64,000 nucleotides of DNA from Saccharina japonica (GCA_008828725.1 MEHQ01003153.1:478761-542760), one strand, 5' to 3'; positions 48,569 through 60,788 are shown, numbered from the stretch's first letter. The notes: generated by a model from the sequence alone, not told the origin. Numbers and translations are program-made.

Positions 48569-50868
48569 TCACACCCTGGACAATAGACAATAGTCTAATT
48601 TCCTATTAATAGTTTCCTATTACAATTGACTGGCAATTGTGGTCGCCAATTCCAATTAATTGGAACGCATCGAGCTCTATGGTTCAGACAATTCCTATTA
48701 ACAGACACCCACTAGGCCCTATCGTCCACCCAATTTATGCTAATATACACTGTATATATACACCCATCTACATTAATGGTTGAAGTAATTGCTATTAGCA
48801 GTAACCACCGAAATCCCATTGCTGAACCCATAGCCTATTGAAATATAATATCCCATTCTATTGTAACGCTAATGGACAATTGCAGAATATTTTTTGTTGC
48901 CAATTGTGCTGGCAATTCCATTTGATAAATATTCTCCTAAATAAATTGTGCTGGCAATTCTATTTAATTGACACCCCTCCAAATAAATTGGGCTGGCAAT
49001 TCCATTCAATTGACATCCTCCCAAATAAATTGTGCTGGCAATTGCATTTAGTTGGAATCCTTCTAACTCAATTGTCCTGGCAATTCCATTTAGTAGACAT
49101 CCTTCTCAACCAATTGTGCTGGCAATTCCATTTAAGTGACATCTTTCTAAAGTAATTGCGCGGGCAATTCCATTTAGTCGGCATCTTTCTACATATTTGT
49201 CCTGGCAGTTTCATTTATTTGGCAGACTTCGAAAACAAATGTCCAGACAATCAGGCATTTCCATTTAATCGACAATAATATGTTACCGGTCAATTGATTA
49301 CGGACGCTGCAATAGGAATTTGACACATCAATGTATGCATGAGGGAGCTATTTCTTAAAGTTGCAAAGGCAAACGATTCATGAAGCAGTCTATTAATTGG
49401 AATCGACCAGACAACATATTTCGGAGGATGCCCATTAAATTAATTATCTCGGACAAAATGTTTGGCGGCCGATTAATCACTAGGATATTTTTTTACATTC
49501 TCTTTCTGCTTAAGCCTTGGACAATAGGCATCGCAATAGACTATTGCGCCTACAATTGACCCACCGAAAAGTTTATTAAATGAAATGAGGCGGACAATTG
49601 ATTCTTACCATATTGCTGCAATTGGAATTGCAAAGACAACAACATATTGTAGTCCACCTACCAATAGGAATTGCTTAAGCAATTGTTTTAGAGCTCTGTG
49701 AATTAAATGGAATTGTCTCCTGCACCTTTTTCGCTCCGGAGACTCCAATACTCTATTAATTCTTCACTAGGATATGGGACCTACCCGCAATGGACTATTG
49801 CTTTTACAGTAGACCTTCCGGAAGTCCATTTAAATGGAATTGGTCGAGATGCTGCTTTCGTGGTGCATCTATTAATAGGAATGGTTCGGCCAATAGGTTT
49901 CTGTCCTGGCCTTCTAATAGATATTGTTTCAGCTAATATTTTCTGGTCTTGTCTCACAATTGGAATGGTTCAATCAAACCGTTTCTGATCTCACCTTCCA
50001 ATTGGAATTGTTTCAATAATTTCTTTCTATTCCTTTCTGTCAATAGGAATGGTCGGATCAATAGGTTTCTGCCCTGACCTTCCAATTGAAATTGTTTCAA
50101 CAATTAGTTTCAGGTCTTGCCTATCAATAGGAGTGGTTTGGTCAATAGGTTTCTGTGCTTACTTTCCAAATTTAATTGTTGGTTGGGTCAATAGGCTTTG
50201 TCCTGACCTTCCAATTATTAGTGTTCGATTTTTTTCTGACCTCGACAATTCCAATTAATAGACCGTACTTGAATTCATTTGGTTGGACAGTTTCAATTGG
50301 TAGACAACACTCGAAACAAAATGGCTATACAAATCCGACTGATATATCTCACTCGGAATAATTTGACGGGGCAATTCCAATTGATAGAAATCACTCGAAA
50401 TCATTTAGTTGGACAATTGCATTTAATAGATAGCATTTTAAATCAAGTGTCTCGGCAATTCCAATTAACAGCCAGCACCCGAAATCAATTGTGGCACAAT
50501 TCCAATTAGTAGGCAGCACCAAAAAAACGTTGCCCGGACAATTTCAATTAGTATACTACAATTGAAATCATTTGGTTGGGCAAATCCAATTAATAGACAG
50601 CATCCGAAATCAGTTGTAGCCACAATAGACTATTGTAATAGAAATGGTCCAAATAATTGTGCAGGCAATTCCAATTAATTGACAGCACCCAAAATCAGTT
50701 GTCTGGACAATTCCAATTAGTAGGCAGCATCCAAAATAAATTACTCGGACAATTCAAATTAATATACTGCAATCAAAACCATTTGGTTGGGCAATTCCAA
50801 CTAATAGACCACCCAAAAATAATTATAGACACAATAGACTATTGAAATAGGAATTGTCCAGGGTGTGA
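48569..50868. mobile_element. Family A satellite-bearing TIR element, copy A2
   Basis: It has clean inverted ends: TCACACCCTGGACAAT at the left and ATTGTCCAGGGTGTGA at the right. The 2.3-kb interior consists almost wholly of AATTG-rich tandem units and carries no long reading frame. Flanks TATAAAAT and TATATAAT suggest an 8-bp target duplication with one change (hAT-like size; class unproven). It sits 84 bp from a family B element. Confidence 0.82.
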
Positions 50869-51831
50869 TTATATAATCATGATGAAAACTAAACACAGCC
50901 TGAAAAAAGTTTGTCTTTTATTTTTTAATGAGAGATACGACCTCTCGATAGAATACCTGGAACCGTTTCGTTCAGAAGCCTTAAAAAAAAAAACACAATG
51001 CTGTCTTCCTTGCGTAAACGCCTGGCTATTGTTGGCTTTGTGGTTGGTCAGGACACAGTTTCGCCGCTAGCGCCAGCCCTAGGACCCTAACAAAAAAAAC
51101 GAAAAATATATGTCACCCTCTTCCGCTTTGCCAACTTCGGCATCGGTAAGTATGTTGCGAAATATGCGACATCCGAGAAGCAATTGTATGTAGCGAGCGA
51201 TCATTCGTGATTCGTGACAGACACGCAATTTGGGTCGTTTCCTTCGATCCTGCCTTTTTTACCTAACCCATGTTTTCTTATTAGGCGTCCTGTACTGTAC
51301 AAGAGGAATCAAATTCCGGCCTTTGACGGCTGTGTGTGCAGAGCGTGGGACGTGGGGATTCGTTTCGTGAGCGTTTTCAGTGATGCGTTAAAGCTTGAAT
51401 TGGGCGAGATCCAAAAGCTATAGATCGAGCTTGCTTGATTGACCAATCTTTAGTTATCAATCTATTATACTGTTGTAGCTCAAAACAAGTCGGCGACCAA
51501 ACCCTCCAATCCAGCCTCTAGAATGTTCAAAAGATTGCGACATTTTCAGGGCAATTCAATGCCAACCTCCAACACTATTACTGGTACATAGCAGCTGGTA
51601 CATAGATGTATTCATATAATATCATATTTATACGTGCAAAACGAAAATGGCGCCGTTGGAGAAAAACGCGAGATATTTCCATATGGACGTATCGCTGTTT
51701 ACGTGCACTATCCACGCTGCGGGTAAAAATTCCAGAAAACTCGTAGTATGATATTCCCGGCTTGCGTACCTGATAGCAGGTGTGGCATGTTGTCTTCGCA
51801 TTTAACCAGTAGTATTCCATTCGCCATCTGA

Positions 51832-52020
51832 CAATGTTTTTTTTTTTTTTTTTTCATCGCATTTATTATATTCGCCCTTCCTTTCTCTCTCCTCCCTTGT
51901 CGTAACTCAGATCCGGGGTCACAAAGTAGGCTCCTCTCCCTCCTCCCCCACTACGGTTCTTGCCTTGCATTTTTATCGCGAGAAGACTTCAGTCTTTCCT
52001 TCCCTCGTCGACTCGCATCG
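51832..52020 (-). repeat. Family F retroposon-like repeat with oligo(A) tail
   Basis: A run of about 18 T on the plus strand is its tail; ATCCGGGGTCACAAAGTAGG and TTCCCTCGTCGACTCGCATC are family landmarks. It forms the right edge of duplicate copy 1; its twin is at 60588-60775. Confidence 0.65.
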
Positions 52021-52108
52021 AATTGTGCCTACCCACGCTACTATTAATTGGCGCTCTCAGCAGTTGATTCCGTTTTTTATTTATTTTTGCAAATAAACTC
52101 AAAAGTCC

Positions 52109-52180
52109 GACCCACGTGAGATTCGAACTCCAGACATCAACGTTCAGAAGCGTTCGAGGTTACCTCTAGACCATCGGGGC
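52109..52180 (-). tRNA. tRNA-like sequence, CTG at anticodon position (Gln?); probable pseudogene or SINE head
   Basis: On the minus strand a 72-nt stretch begins GCCCCGA. It has a perfect A box (TGGTCTAGAGG) and a good B box (GTTCGAATC) at the right spacing, and canonical numbering puts CTG at positions 34-36 with T33 and A37. The acceptor stem pairs at five of seven positions, the T stem at three of five, and the anticodon stem pairs only if slipped by one base. TTTT follows shortly after the 3' end. The weak stems argue for a tRNA-derived SINE or a dead tRNA rather than a working gene. Confidence 0.4.
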
Positions 52181-52374
52181 GACCGACTNATCGATGGAGC
52201 ACCACACTAAGCGGTGCTCGTATTGGCCTGTTCATGCCGAATACGTAACTACCCAATCGGACGCTCGACCCAAGGCTACTGGAGTTGGCTTGCGCAAGTT
52301 GAGTTTGAGGCTCCTATCATGGCGTTGAGCCTCGTTTGATTCGTCCACGTGTGCCACGAGAGGAGATGTCTCAC

Positions 52375-52518
52375 CTCCCACTGCCACAGCTGGACACCAT
52401 CAACATCGAGCTTGGTGGCGAGAAAGCCGTCATTATTCCAGCGATGTCCTACTAGGACGACGGATTCGTCTTTTGCCATCGCCGCTGCCTCGACAACTTC
52501 AGTAGTCCCAGTCCCATT
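52375..52518 (-). CDS. Exon: short propeller blade b, duplicate copy 2
   Basis: A 48-codon phase-0 exon, eight codons shorter than the other blades. It begins NGTGTTEVVEAAA, has VVLVGHRWNNDGF where other blades read AGSTRGSWSG plus an N-G-x-x-DF segment, and ends LDVDGVQLWQWE. The missing codons correspond to the loop between the second and third strands. Acceptor CGGCAG, donor GAG|GTGAGA. Identical in peptide to 43608-43751. It lies only about 190 bp from the N at 52189, so its place in the transcript depends on whether the duplication is real. Confidence 0.82.
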
Positions 52519-54997
52519 CTGCCGAAACAAGGCATTGAACCATTGTTTGCACTGTAGTTAAGGAGCACAACGGGGACGCATTGCGGATGAACCCGCAGTT
52601 TTCCTGGAGATGGGACACAAGACTGCACTACGTACTACAGTAGCATGGATGAACAGAACTGGGGGAGGTTAAATGCAGGGTTTAGGCAGCTTTTGTTCTT
52701 GCGTGCAGGCGTTCCCCCGTAAACAGGGCGAAAACCAGACAAAAATACTTTGATGACGTCGGGCGTGCAGGGAAAGACGAAACAAAAAGCACTATCGGAA
52801 GCGCACAGTAGGGGATTAACCACCTTGAAGCGGCGGTCGCCAACCGTTAGACCCATCCACCACCTTCGTGAGTACCAGGTGTCATATCCTGGTTGCTAAG
52901 GTTTTGGAGGGAGATTCGAATACCATCGGGGAAGCCAATATTTATGACCCATGCGCGTCTCATTGGATGCGGTTCTTCGATTGATGTTATATGCCCCCAT
53001 GTAAAAGAAGGGGGATATACGGAAGTTTCAGCACCCTGCTGCGGGAGGGGAGGCCAAATGATAGACCCCCCAAAGGCCGATGAACCGGTAGATTCCTATA
53101 AATCTCAGGGTGACGTATAACTTAAACGCCATCTTCGTTGACTGAACGGTACCGAACCCCGGTTTTTGACACCCCTTATATTGGCTGGGAGTACTACTAT
53201 ACGCTGGGGTATCGTTCGTGCACTGTTGGGCTTTGGTTCTTCCTTCTGTCATGGGCTCTGCTTCTATTTGGTGGAGGTATCGTAGGGAACAGCGGAACGA
53301 CCTCACTATGACGCGGTGATGCATTGAAGGGCACAAGGCAACAAGGCATGTGACTTGATATTAAAAAGACCGCGAGTATCCAAGGCAGCCCTGAAATAGC
53401 GAAACCGACATACCACATCTCCAGAGTTCACAATGTCTAAATCAACTGGAGCGTTGTGATCAAAGGGAATTACGAAAACAACATTGTTTCGGATGTTTAT
53501 TTCAGCTTGGGTTCAGAGAACCCCCCCCCCCAATGTTTTTTTGTTTTTCATCCCGTTTATTATCTTCGCCCTTCTTTTCTCTCTCCCTCTTTAGTCGTAA
53601 ACTCATATCCGGGGTCACTAAGTAGGCTCTTCTCCCCCCTCCCCACTACGGTAATTGCCTTACATGTTTATCGCGAGGATATTTCAGCACTATCTTCCCT
53701 CGTCGACTTGCGTCGGATTCCGCTGTCTAATGAAAAAAACATTATGCGGCGAGGTAGTTTGCTTGTTTCGGGCGCATTTGGAGTAAGTAACACAACCCGC
53801 CGTGGACTACGAGGAGAATTAATGATATTTGATACAACGCTTCTACTCTAATCCTTTGACGCACACGCGTACGAAGTATGAATACCCATGTTGTATATCG
53901 GGACACATGCATCCCGGGCATATGTTTTCGTTTGCGATCACATCGGGTTTTATAGGGGTTAGCCGAAGGAGTGAGATATACCCATGACCTATCGTTGAGT
54001 TATTGTTCAAGTTGGCAATTATGTACCCCGTACACATACAAAAAACTGAAGGCATACAAAAACAGCTCAGAAACGAGGCAACACATGGCGGCGGTGCCAT
54101 CTCTACAAAACCCCTTGTCAAGGAGTGTTCCAAAATTGCGGGTGAAACCCAACCAGCAGCACACTGTTTTCAACAGGTTATGGCTAGGAATGAGACCGAT
54201 TCTTATACGTTTGGATTAGGATTAGCATATATCGTGCGAGAGTGATGTAGAAGACTACGGCATGGACTTAATTGTGTTGGTGTCGGTCGTTTCACACGTT
54301 GTCACAAAATCTAAAGCATGGCCAGTCCGCCAATATTCTTCCCTCGTAATATATATACATATATATATATATTTGTCGTACTACGAATGTTGTGCGACTC
54401 GCGACGGTTTATGTGGTTCGGCTCGTGCGGCTCTTGAGCATCTCGGGGGCGTTTGGCTGTCAATTTGATCAAGTAATCATGTATTCAGACGACCCTGCGA
54501 CGGGAGCGATTTGTGGAGCACGATCCAAGGCAAGAGTCGCGTGTACTATCTGTCGACGGCAAACTGAGCGCGACGGCCACACGTCTCTCACACCGAGGGC
54601 GTCGTCAATACAGACTGAGGATGGCGTTCGCTTGACACTGTATCGAGAGCGGAGTATCTATTGCTCGGGGAATATTCCATGCGTAGATAGGATGAGCTAC
54701 TACTGTGGATGAGGATGGTATGCGGCGTTGTGACCAACACAATGCGGGGAACGGTTAACTGGACAGGTATGTACTGGATAGAAATGACGTGGACGTAAAT
54801 GTTCACGCTGATGTTCACTTCTTCAAGCGCACAACACCTTAGAGGCGCTTTCTTCCGGCTTCAACGCTACATGTACAACGGTAAGGCGTGGAGTCGTCAT
54901 CGATACCTGGCCGTTCCTGTCCGATCGCCATAGTCCAGGGCGTTTTTGTAAACCCGCTGTGTTTCACTGGTGTAAAGCTTGTTTGTCCAGCATTCAC

Positions 54998-55165
54998 CTG
55001 CCACCTCCAAACGATTTCCCCTCGGGCGTCCACTTTGAAAGCTGTCCAGTCATATTCTCCAGCATTCGTACCGCTCCAGCTTCCCCGCGTGCTGCCGGCA
55101 AACACGTAGGTCCCATTGGAGCCGAAAAAGCCACCATATAGATGCTCGGTCGCCGATGTTCCCGC
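54998..55165 (-). CDS. Exon: propeller blade a, duplicate copy 2
   Basis: A 56-codon phase-0 exon encoding one SBBP-like beta-propeller repeat. It starts AGTSATEHLYGG, has the core VFAGSTRGSW and a Asn-Gly-Glu-Tyr-Asp-Trp segment, and ends VDARGEIVWRWQ. The acceptor is a T-rich tract ending GCGCAG and the donor is CAG|GTGAAT. The repeat pattern (G-T near the start, hydrophobic-A/T-G-x-T in the middle, D-x-x-G-x-x-x-W-x-W-Q at the end) is that of bacterial SBBP repeats and recurs in every exon of this array. The encoded peptide is identical to that of 46233-46400. It is the most upstream exon I can identify; a preceding exon supplying the N-terminus is expected. Confidence 0.85.
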
Positions 55166-55701
55166 CTGCGCAGTAAATACAGTATCGCCATAGGTAACAT
55201 GTAGACCAACGTCAGCAGATACAAGCAAGCACCTTCTTCGGGAACATACAGCAAACCAACAAGTAGCAGCCACTTAGACTGGGTCACCGTAGCCAGCGGT
55301 AGATCGGTCCCGCATTCCCTACGACGAAATGCGCCCTCTCGCGAGCAAAGGGTGGTGTGTCTACCGAGAAGGTGCGCAACAGAAGGAACTTTCAGCAACC
55401 GCTCGCTGTAGAAACGCTGAGATAAAGTAACAGCGAAGTCGAGACCACGCTTGATTGGACTAAGGGGCGGTACTGTTTCCACCAGTTAGTTGCGCTCGTT
55501 TATACCTCTCCTTGCGTTGGAGATCCGACTGAATATTTTGATGGGGTCCGCGACACTGACCGGGATGGGCTTTCATGACAACTTCCCTTTGCGTCTGTTT
55601 TACACACGAGACACACCACCAATGAAAAATCATGCAAACCGTCCTGAAAAGCTGCCAATCGATTCGTGCATACCGGTGTGTACCAAGTATGTACAATAAA
55701 A

Positions 55702-57250
55702 TCACACCCAGGACAACAGGAAATAACCATTGCAATAGCAATATAATATGGTATAAACTATTCAATCGGTTGAACTCACAGCTGAAGTATTTATAATACG
55801 TTTATGCTATACATGGTACAGCAGTGGACGGCTCTACTTTCGCCAGTAGAGTCTATTTATTGGTTGTTTGCCCAATCTACCGGGCCGTCGATGGATAGCC
55901 GGCATAATCTACTACTCTGTGTGTGGTGGACAATATGTATCAATGGGTATCTTGCTTAATCTGTTGTAGCGGAGAATGGATATCGATGAATAGGTTGCAC
56001 AAGTTATCGCTGTTGGCAATTGATATCGATAGACGCCTCGTGCAATCTATTGTGGCTGGCAATGCCCATCGATGGACACGCCTCGTCATCTATCGTATAG
56101 TTGTTGATATTGGACATTGTCAACCACAATAGACAATAGACTGACACCCTGTCTATCGATATATATTGTCGGCAATAATAGATGTTGATATTTTGGGCAA
56201 TGGTAAATACAATAACGGAATAGAGGATACCGGGCAGTGCTTACACCCTGAACAGCAGTAGTAGAGAACAAATGGAGCATATTGCTTCTACCATTGCGTA
56301 AAAAAAGTGCCTATAGCAATGGCTACTGTTACCGCATCGATATATATGTTAGGGAGCAATGTATAAGCAGACAATATATGCAATGTACTCTTCTTGCTGT
56401 ACGAATGGAGTGAAAAAGTTGCCAATACATGGTTATTGTCCGGAACCATAAATATTGGGGAAGCAACCACAATAGACCTTGTTTGAGCAATAGACCAACA
56501 CGCTTTGTCTATCGATCGCTATAAATAGTGCCACCAGCGTTAATAATAGATTATCACCTTTGTCCATGATTATCCAACGCCATCCGCAATGTGCTAATTG
56601 ATGGGTGTGTTTCCACAATAAAGTATTGCATTAACATATTGTAAAAAACTTATGTATAATGTACATTGTCAACATATACATATATATTGACGACCTTTCA
56701 ATATGCTTTCGGGGTAGATCAATTCGTCGATAAGGTTTAGTATGTTTCAAACAAAGTAAAGTACACTTGGTATTTAGAGCCGAAAACGAAGTAAACTCTT
56801 GAACTCAAAAACTCAATTGCCGTCTATTATTGTTTTTTTTGCCTAAACAAAACTCCAACTCTTCACCAAACAACACGAATTCCGCTTTGTTTGGTGATCG
56901 ATAGATAGTTTGCACGATTTGTCGTGGTTGACAGTTGACAGTTGCCATCGAGAGACACCTCGCACAATATATCGTCGGTTGCAATGGCCCTCGATAGATA
57001 AAATTCAAACTGTTTTCTGGTGTACAACATTTATCTATTGAACAACAACACCAGCGTATTGCCGCCGACGATAATAATAGGTATTGGTAGACAGTCGACG
57101 GTCTATTGTTGTCGCCGATCACACCTACCTGTTGATATGCACCTCCCACAGTCTCTTCTCGCTGGCATTATATATCGATAATACATGTCCCCTCTCGTCT
57201 ACTGACGAGGCAAAGGATAATTCATTTTCTGTCCATCGCCCGGGGTGTGA
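55702..57250. mobile_element. Family B TIR element, copy 2 (in duplicate 2)
   Basis: Counterpart of 46937-48485 at offset 8765, apparently identical in sequence, with TCACACCCAGGACAAC at the left end and GGGGTGTGA at the right. Confidence 0.62.
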
Positions 57251-57333
57251 AACGTTATCACGTCTGCAAAACCAACAACTAGGCCGTAACCAAAAAGTCG
57301 GTCGAATTACTAGCTATTAATAGCTATAAAATA

Positions 57334-59621
57334 TCACACCCTGGACAATAGACAATAGTCTAATTTCCTATTAATAGTTTCCTATTACAATTGACTGGCA
57401 ATTATGGTCGCCAATTCCAATTAATTGGAACGCATCGAGCTCTATGGTTCAGACAATTCCTATTAACAGACACCCACTAGGCCCTATCGTCCACCCAATT
57501 TATGCTAATATACACCCATCTACATTAATGGTTGAAGTAATTGCTATTAGCAGTAACCACCGAAATCCCATTGCTGAACCCATAGTCTATTGAAATATAA
57601 TATCCCACTCTATTGTAACGCTAATGGACAATTGCAGAATATTTTTCGGTGCCAATTGTGCTGGCAATTCCATTCATTAAATATGCTGCTAAATAAATTG
57701 TGCTGGCAATTCTATTGAATTGACACCCCTCCAAATAAATTGTGCTGGCAATTCCATTCAATTGACACCCTCCCAAATAAATTGTGCTGGCAATTGCATT
57801 TAATTGGAATCCTTCTAAATCAATTGTCCTGGCAATTCCCTTTAATAGACATCCTTCTCAACCAATTGTGCTGGCAATTCCATTTAAGTGACATCTTTCT
57901 AAATTAATTGCGCGGGCAATTCTATTTAGTTGGCATCTTTCTACATAATTGTCCTGGCAATTTCATTTATTTGGCAGGCTTCGAAAACAAATGTCCAGAC
58001 AATCAGGCATTTCCATTTAATCGACAATAATATGTTACCGGTCAATTGATTCCGGACGCTGCAATAGGAATTCGACACATCAATGTATGCATGAGGAAGC
58101 CATTTATTAAAGTTGCAAAGGCAAACGATTCATGAAGTTAATTGGAATCGACCAGACAACATATTTCGGAGGATGCCCATTAAATTAAATATCTCGGACA
58201 AAATGTTTGGCGGCCGATTAATCACTAGGATTTTTGTTTACATTCCCTTTCTGCTTAAACCTTGGACAATAGACGTCGCAATAGACTATTGCGCCTACAA
58301 TTGACCCACCGAAAAGTCTATTAAATGAAATGAGGCGGACAATTGATTCTTACCATATTGCTGCAATAGGAATTGCAAAGACGACAACATATTGTAGTCC
58401 ACCTACTAATTGGAATTGCTTAAGCAATTGTTTTAGAGCTCTGTGAATTAACTGGAATTGTCTCCTGCAATTTGTTCGCTCCGGAGACTCCAATACTCCA
58501 TTACTTCTACAATAGGATATGGGACCTACCCGCAATGGCACGGTATTGTTTTACAGTAGACCTTCCGGAAGTTACATTTAAATGGAATTGGTCGAGATGC
58601 TGCTTTCGTGGTGCATCTATTAATAGGAATGGTTCGGCCAGTAGGTTTGTGTCCTGGCCTTCTAATAGATATTGTTTCAGCAATATTTTCTGGTCTTGTC
58701 TCACAATTGGAATGGTTCAATCAAACCGCTTCTGCTCTCACCTTCCAATTGGAATTGTTTCAATAATTTCTTTCCGTGTCCTTTCTGTTAATAGGAATGG
58801 TCGGATCAATTGGGTTTTCTGCCCTGACCTTCCAATTGAAATTGTTTCAACAATTAGTTTCAGGTCTTGCCTATCAATATGGAGTGGTTTGGTCAATAGG
58901 TTTTGTGCTGACTTTCCAAATTTAATTGTTGGTTGGGTCAATAGGCTTGTCCTGACCTTCCAATTGTTAGTGTTCGATTTTTTTCTGACCTCGACAATTC
59001 CAATTAATAGACCGTACTTGAATATTTGGTTGGACAGTTTGCAATTGGTAGACAACACTCGAAACAAATTGGCTTTACAAATTCGACTTATAATCTCACT
59101 CGGAATAGATTTGACGGGGCAATTCCAATTTATAGAAAATCACTCGAAATCATTTAGTTGGACAATTGCATTTAATAGATAGCATTTGAAATCAAGTGTC
59201 TCGGCAATTCCAATTCAAGAGCCAGCACCCGAAATCAATTGTGGCACAATTCCAATTAGTAGGCAGCACCCAAAATCAGTTGCCCGGACAATTTCAATTA
59301 GTAACTACAATTGACAATCATTTGGTTGGGCAAATCCAATCTAATAGACAGCATCCGAAATCAGTTGTAGCCACAATAGACTATTGTAATAGGAATGGTC
59401 CAAATAATTGTGCAGGCAATTCCAATTAATTGACAGCACCCAAAATCAGTTGTCTGGACAATTCCAATTAGTAGGCAGCATCCAAAATAAATTACCCGGA
59501 CAATTCAAATTAATATACTGCAATCAAAATCATTTGGTTGGGCAATTCCAATTAATAGACTACACCCAAAAATAATTATAGACACAATAGACTATTGAAA
59601 TAGGAATTGTCCAGGGTGTGA
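57334..59621. mobile_element. Family A satellite-bearing TIR element, copy A3 (in duplicate 2)
   Basis: This is the counterpart of A2 in the second duplicate, with the same ends and flanks. Unlike the surrounding block it differs from A2 by many single-base changes and short indels, including loss of about 12 bp near 57513 and changed unit lengths. Confidence 0.82.
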
Positions 59622-60788
59622 TTATATAATCATGATGAAAACTAAACACAGCCTGAAAAAAGTTTGTCTTTTATTTTTTAATGAGAGATACGACCTCTCG
59701 ATAGAATACCTGGAACCGTTTCGTTCAGAAGCCTTAAAAAAAAAAACACAATGCTGTCTTCCTTGCGTAAACGCCTGGCTATTGTTGGCTTTGTGGTTGG
59801 TCAGGACACAGTTTCGCCGCTAGCGCCAGCCCTAGGACCCTAACAAAAAAAACGAAAAATATATGTCACCCTCTTCCGCTTTGCCAACTTCGGCATCGGT
59901 AAGTATGTTGCGAAATATGCGACATCCGAGAAGCAATTGTATGTAGCGAGCGATCATTCGTGATTCGTGACAGACACGCAATTTGGGTCGTTTCCTTCGA
60001 TCCTGCCTTTTTTACCTAACCCATGTTTTCTTATTAGGCGTCCTGTACTGTACAAGAGGAATCAAATTCCGGCCTTTGACGGCTGTGTGTGCAGAGCGTG
60101 GGACGTGGGGATTCGTTTCGTGAGCGTTTTCAGTGATGCGTTAAAGCTTGAATTGGGCGAGATCCAAAAGCTATAGATCGAGCTTGCTTGATTGACCAAT
60201 CTTTAGTTATCAATCTATTATACTGTTGTAGCTCAAAACAAGTCGGCGACCAAACCCTCCAATCCAGCCTCTAGAATGTTCAAAAGATTGCGACATTTTC
60301 AGGGCAATTCAATGCCAACCTCCAACACTATTACTGGTACATAGCAGCTGGTACATAGATGTATTCATATAATATCATATTTATACGTGCAAAACGAAAA
60401 TGGCGCCGTTGGAGAAAAACGCGAGATATTTCCATATGGACGTATCGCTGTTTACGTGCACTATCCACGCTGCGGGTAAAAATTCCAGAAAACTCGTAGT
60501 ATGATATTCCCGGCTTGCGTACCTGATAGCAGGTGTGGCATGTTGTCTTCGCATTTAACCAGTAGTATTCCATTCGCCATCTGACAATGTTTTTTTTTTT
60601 TTTTTTCATCGCATTTATTATATTCGCCCTTCCTTTCTCTCTCCTCCCTTGTCGTAACTCAGATCCGGGGTCACAAAGTAGGCTCCTCTCCCTCCTCCCC
60701 CACTACGGTTCTTGCCTTGCATTTTTATCGCGAGAAGACTTCAGTCTTTCCTTCCCTCGTCGACTACTCTGTAGCATCGAATTGTGCC

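Larger units (their letters stand above)
43423..52028. repeat. 8.6-kb duplicated block, copy 1
   Basis: It matches 52190-60788 in direct orientation, offset 8767 bp at the left end, 8765 after a 2-bp difference near 45927, and about 8753 at the right end. It contains blade exons a and b, family F repeats, one family B element and one family A element. Sequence outside the family A element looks almost identical between copies, including long homopolymers. Confidence 0.95.
22636..55165 (-). other. Gene span: beta-propeller receptor-like kinase with MLKL/HeLo-like domain (5' incomplete)
   Basis: The gene model joins 15 minus-strand exons, listed separately. In order they encode SBBP-like propeller blades, a transmembrane helix, a linker, an MLKL-NTD/HeLo-like helical bundle and a full TKL-type kinase. 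Every exon length is a multiple of three and each border has a GT donor and AG acceptor in phase 0, which strongly supports one transcript. Counting the duplicated blade pair once gives 3060 nt, about 1019 residues; counting it twice gives about 1123. No signal peptide or start codon is seen, so the 5' exon lies upstream or was missed. By positive-inside logic the propeller is extracellular and the kinase cytosolic. Introns carry many transposons. The joining of exons is my reconstruction and is untested by transcript data. Confidence 0.82.
52190..60788. repeat. 8.6-kb duplicated block, copy 2
   Basis: The second copy starts directly after the N at 52189 with ATCGATGGAGCACC, matching from 43423, and ends near 60788 where it departs after GCATCGAATTGTGCC. 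About 160 bp of unique sequence and the N separate the two copies. The N marks an assembly uncertainty at exactly this junction. Confidence 0.95.
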
